A DNA stretch of 64,000 nt, from the NCBI RefSeq assembly GCF_019297835.1, contig NZ_CP079203.1:1213001-1277000 (forward strand). The letters run 5' to 3'. The translations under genes and the position numbers were made by a program. Below the pieces are notes generated by a model. The model was given only the letters and a program-made list of their open reading frames with translations, made no database searches and was not told where the DNA came from. This DNA comes from Sphingomonas sanguinis (GTDB lineage: Bacteria > Pseudomonadota > Alphaproteobacteria > Sphingomonadales > Sphingomonadaceae). This document shows positions 63,235-64,000 of this stretch, one piece after another (within the stretch, counting starts at the first letter, position 1; each line of letters opens with the position of its first letter).

Positions 63235-64000
63235 TTCGCGATTCCCACTCTTTGTATTTCCCATTCGAGGCAAACGCCCGACTGCGCCTTCACGCGGGCG
63301 CGCACATCCTCGCCCAGCGCCTCGATCTCCGCCGCCGTGGCGTTGCCGAGGTTGAGCAGGAAATTGCAATGCTTTTCCGACACCTGCGCGTCGCCCAGCG
63401 TCAGCCCGCGACAGCCCGCCGCATCGACCAGCGCCCAAGCCTTGTGCCCGTCCGGATTCTTGAAGGTCGAGCCGCCGGTCTTGGACCGCAGCGGCTGCGA
63501 CGCCTCACGCGCAGCGGCGATGCGGTCCATCTCGGCCTGGATGTCGGCAGGTTCGGCGGCATGGCCCCGAAAGGTCGCCTCGACCACCACCGTGCCGTCG
63601 GTCAGGTTGGAGTGGCGATAGGTATATTCCAGATCGACGATCCCCACCGTCTCGACCGTGCCGTCGCGACGCACAACCGTGGCGGAGACCAGCACGTCCG
63701 CCACCTCGCGGCCATAGGCGCCGCCGTTCATCCGCACGAAGCCGCCGACCGTGCCGGGGATCGAGCGCAGAAACTCCAACCCGCCAATGCCCGCATCGCG
63801 CGCGTTGGACGAGACCAGGATGCCCGAGGTGCCGCCGCCACAGGTGATGAGGTGCCCCTCCCCGGCCCGCGCATAGCTGAACGGCTTGCCGAGCCGGATC
63901 ACGACGCCCGGCACGCCGCCGTCGCGCACGATCAGATTGGAACCGAGGCCCAGCGCCATGACGGGCGTGTCGGCCCCGAGCGCCCGCAGGAACGCCGACA
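63231..64000 (-). CDS. murB: UDP-N-acetylenolpyruvylglucosamine reductase (5' end outside window)
   Basis: MurB, FAD-dependent reductase making UDP-MurNAc. The window shows about 256 codons of the C-terminal and FAD domains; the frame runs off the right edge with no start. Recognisable blocks: PVMALGLGSNLIVRDGG (FAD loop), GLEFLRSIPGTVGGFVRMNG (substrate loop), YRHSNL, and the late catalytic SKTGGSTFKNPDG followed by AGCRGLTLGDAQVSEKHCNF. The stop overlaps the ddl start. Probably preceded by murC outside the window. Confidence 0.95.
   Translation of the reverse strand, partial: SAFLRALGADTPVMALGLGSNLIVRDGGVPGVVIRLGKPFSYARAGEGHLITCGGGTSGILVSSNARDAGIGGLEFLRSIPGTVGGFVRMNGGAYGREVADVLVSATVVRRDGTVETVGIVDLEYTYRHSNLTDGTVVVEATFRGHAAEPADIQAEMDRIAAAREASQPLRSKTGGSTFKNPDGHKAWALVDAAGCRGLTLGDAQVSEKHCNFLLNLGNATAAEIEALGEDVRARVKAQSGVCLEWEIQRVGIAK

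Overview
The window is a GC-rich chromosomal segment of an alphaproteobacterium, almost certainly a Sphingomonas-type member of the Sphingomonadaceae. The evidence is the PhyR/NepR/EcfG general stress locus with a HisKA_2 sensor, the argS-SPOR-nagZ-scpA-scpB-tatABC order, the murB-ddl-ftsQ-ftsA-ftsZ order, class I KARI, the pseudo-dihydroorotase beside pyrB, and several families of short palindromic intergenic repeats. No phage, insertion sequence, CRISPR array, rRNA or tRNA was seen. Nearly every gene is core-type and packed into operons with 1-4 nt start/stop overlaps.

Layout. 0-4.2 kb: gatC-gatA-(membrane protein)-gatB on the minus strand. 4.3-10 kb: a DUF3089 hydrolase, ruvX, a GT-C type membrane glycosyltransferase, pyrB and pyrC' (plus). 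10-18.4 kb: a DEAD-box helicase, a GreA/B-like factor, an HI0933 flavoprotein, two SPOR-domain proteins, serB and miaA. 18.4-25.8 kb: branched-chain amino-acid genes ilvB-ilvN-ilvC and leuA, with a YceI protein and a TonB-like protein. 25.8-29 kb: a phosphate-selective-type porin, then the folate genes folE-SDR-folB. 29-33 kb: a formaldehyde operon (frmA, two VOC genes, purU, fghA). 33-41.5 kb: small DUF2945 and SWIB proteins, erpA-xth, an M23 peptidase, glnE-bcp-DUF455 and a DUF6624 protein. 41.5-46 kb: the general stress response region. 46-53 kb: argS-SPOR-nagZ-scpAB-tatABC. 53-58 kb: small secreted proteins, dgt-SPOR and a cupin. 58-64 kb: the division cluster, cut by the right edge inside murB.

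The most interesting part is 40.2-45.8 kb. Besides ecfG, phyR, nepR (TTG start) and a PhyP-like sensor with a degenerate ATPase domain, the sequence shows (i) a second NepR-like microprotein of 52 aa at 40266-40424; (ii) a 45-aa single-helix membrane microprotein between ecfG and phyR; (iii) EcfG-type promoters (GGAAC-N16/17-GTT) in front of nepR and just after phyP; and (iv) behind the latter a compact, probably non-coding transcript of about 105 nt with a 9-bp hairpin exposing a C7 loop and a strong C-loop terminator. This is the architecture of a GsrN-like stress sRNA, and it is followed by an entericidin gene. Elsewhere, a leucine-rich leader peptide precedes leuA, a repeat element supplies the ribosome-binding site of ilvN, and twin dyads exactly 30 bp apart lie between argS and a secreted protein.
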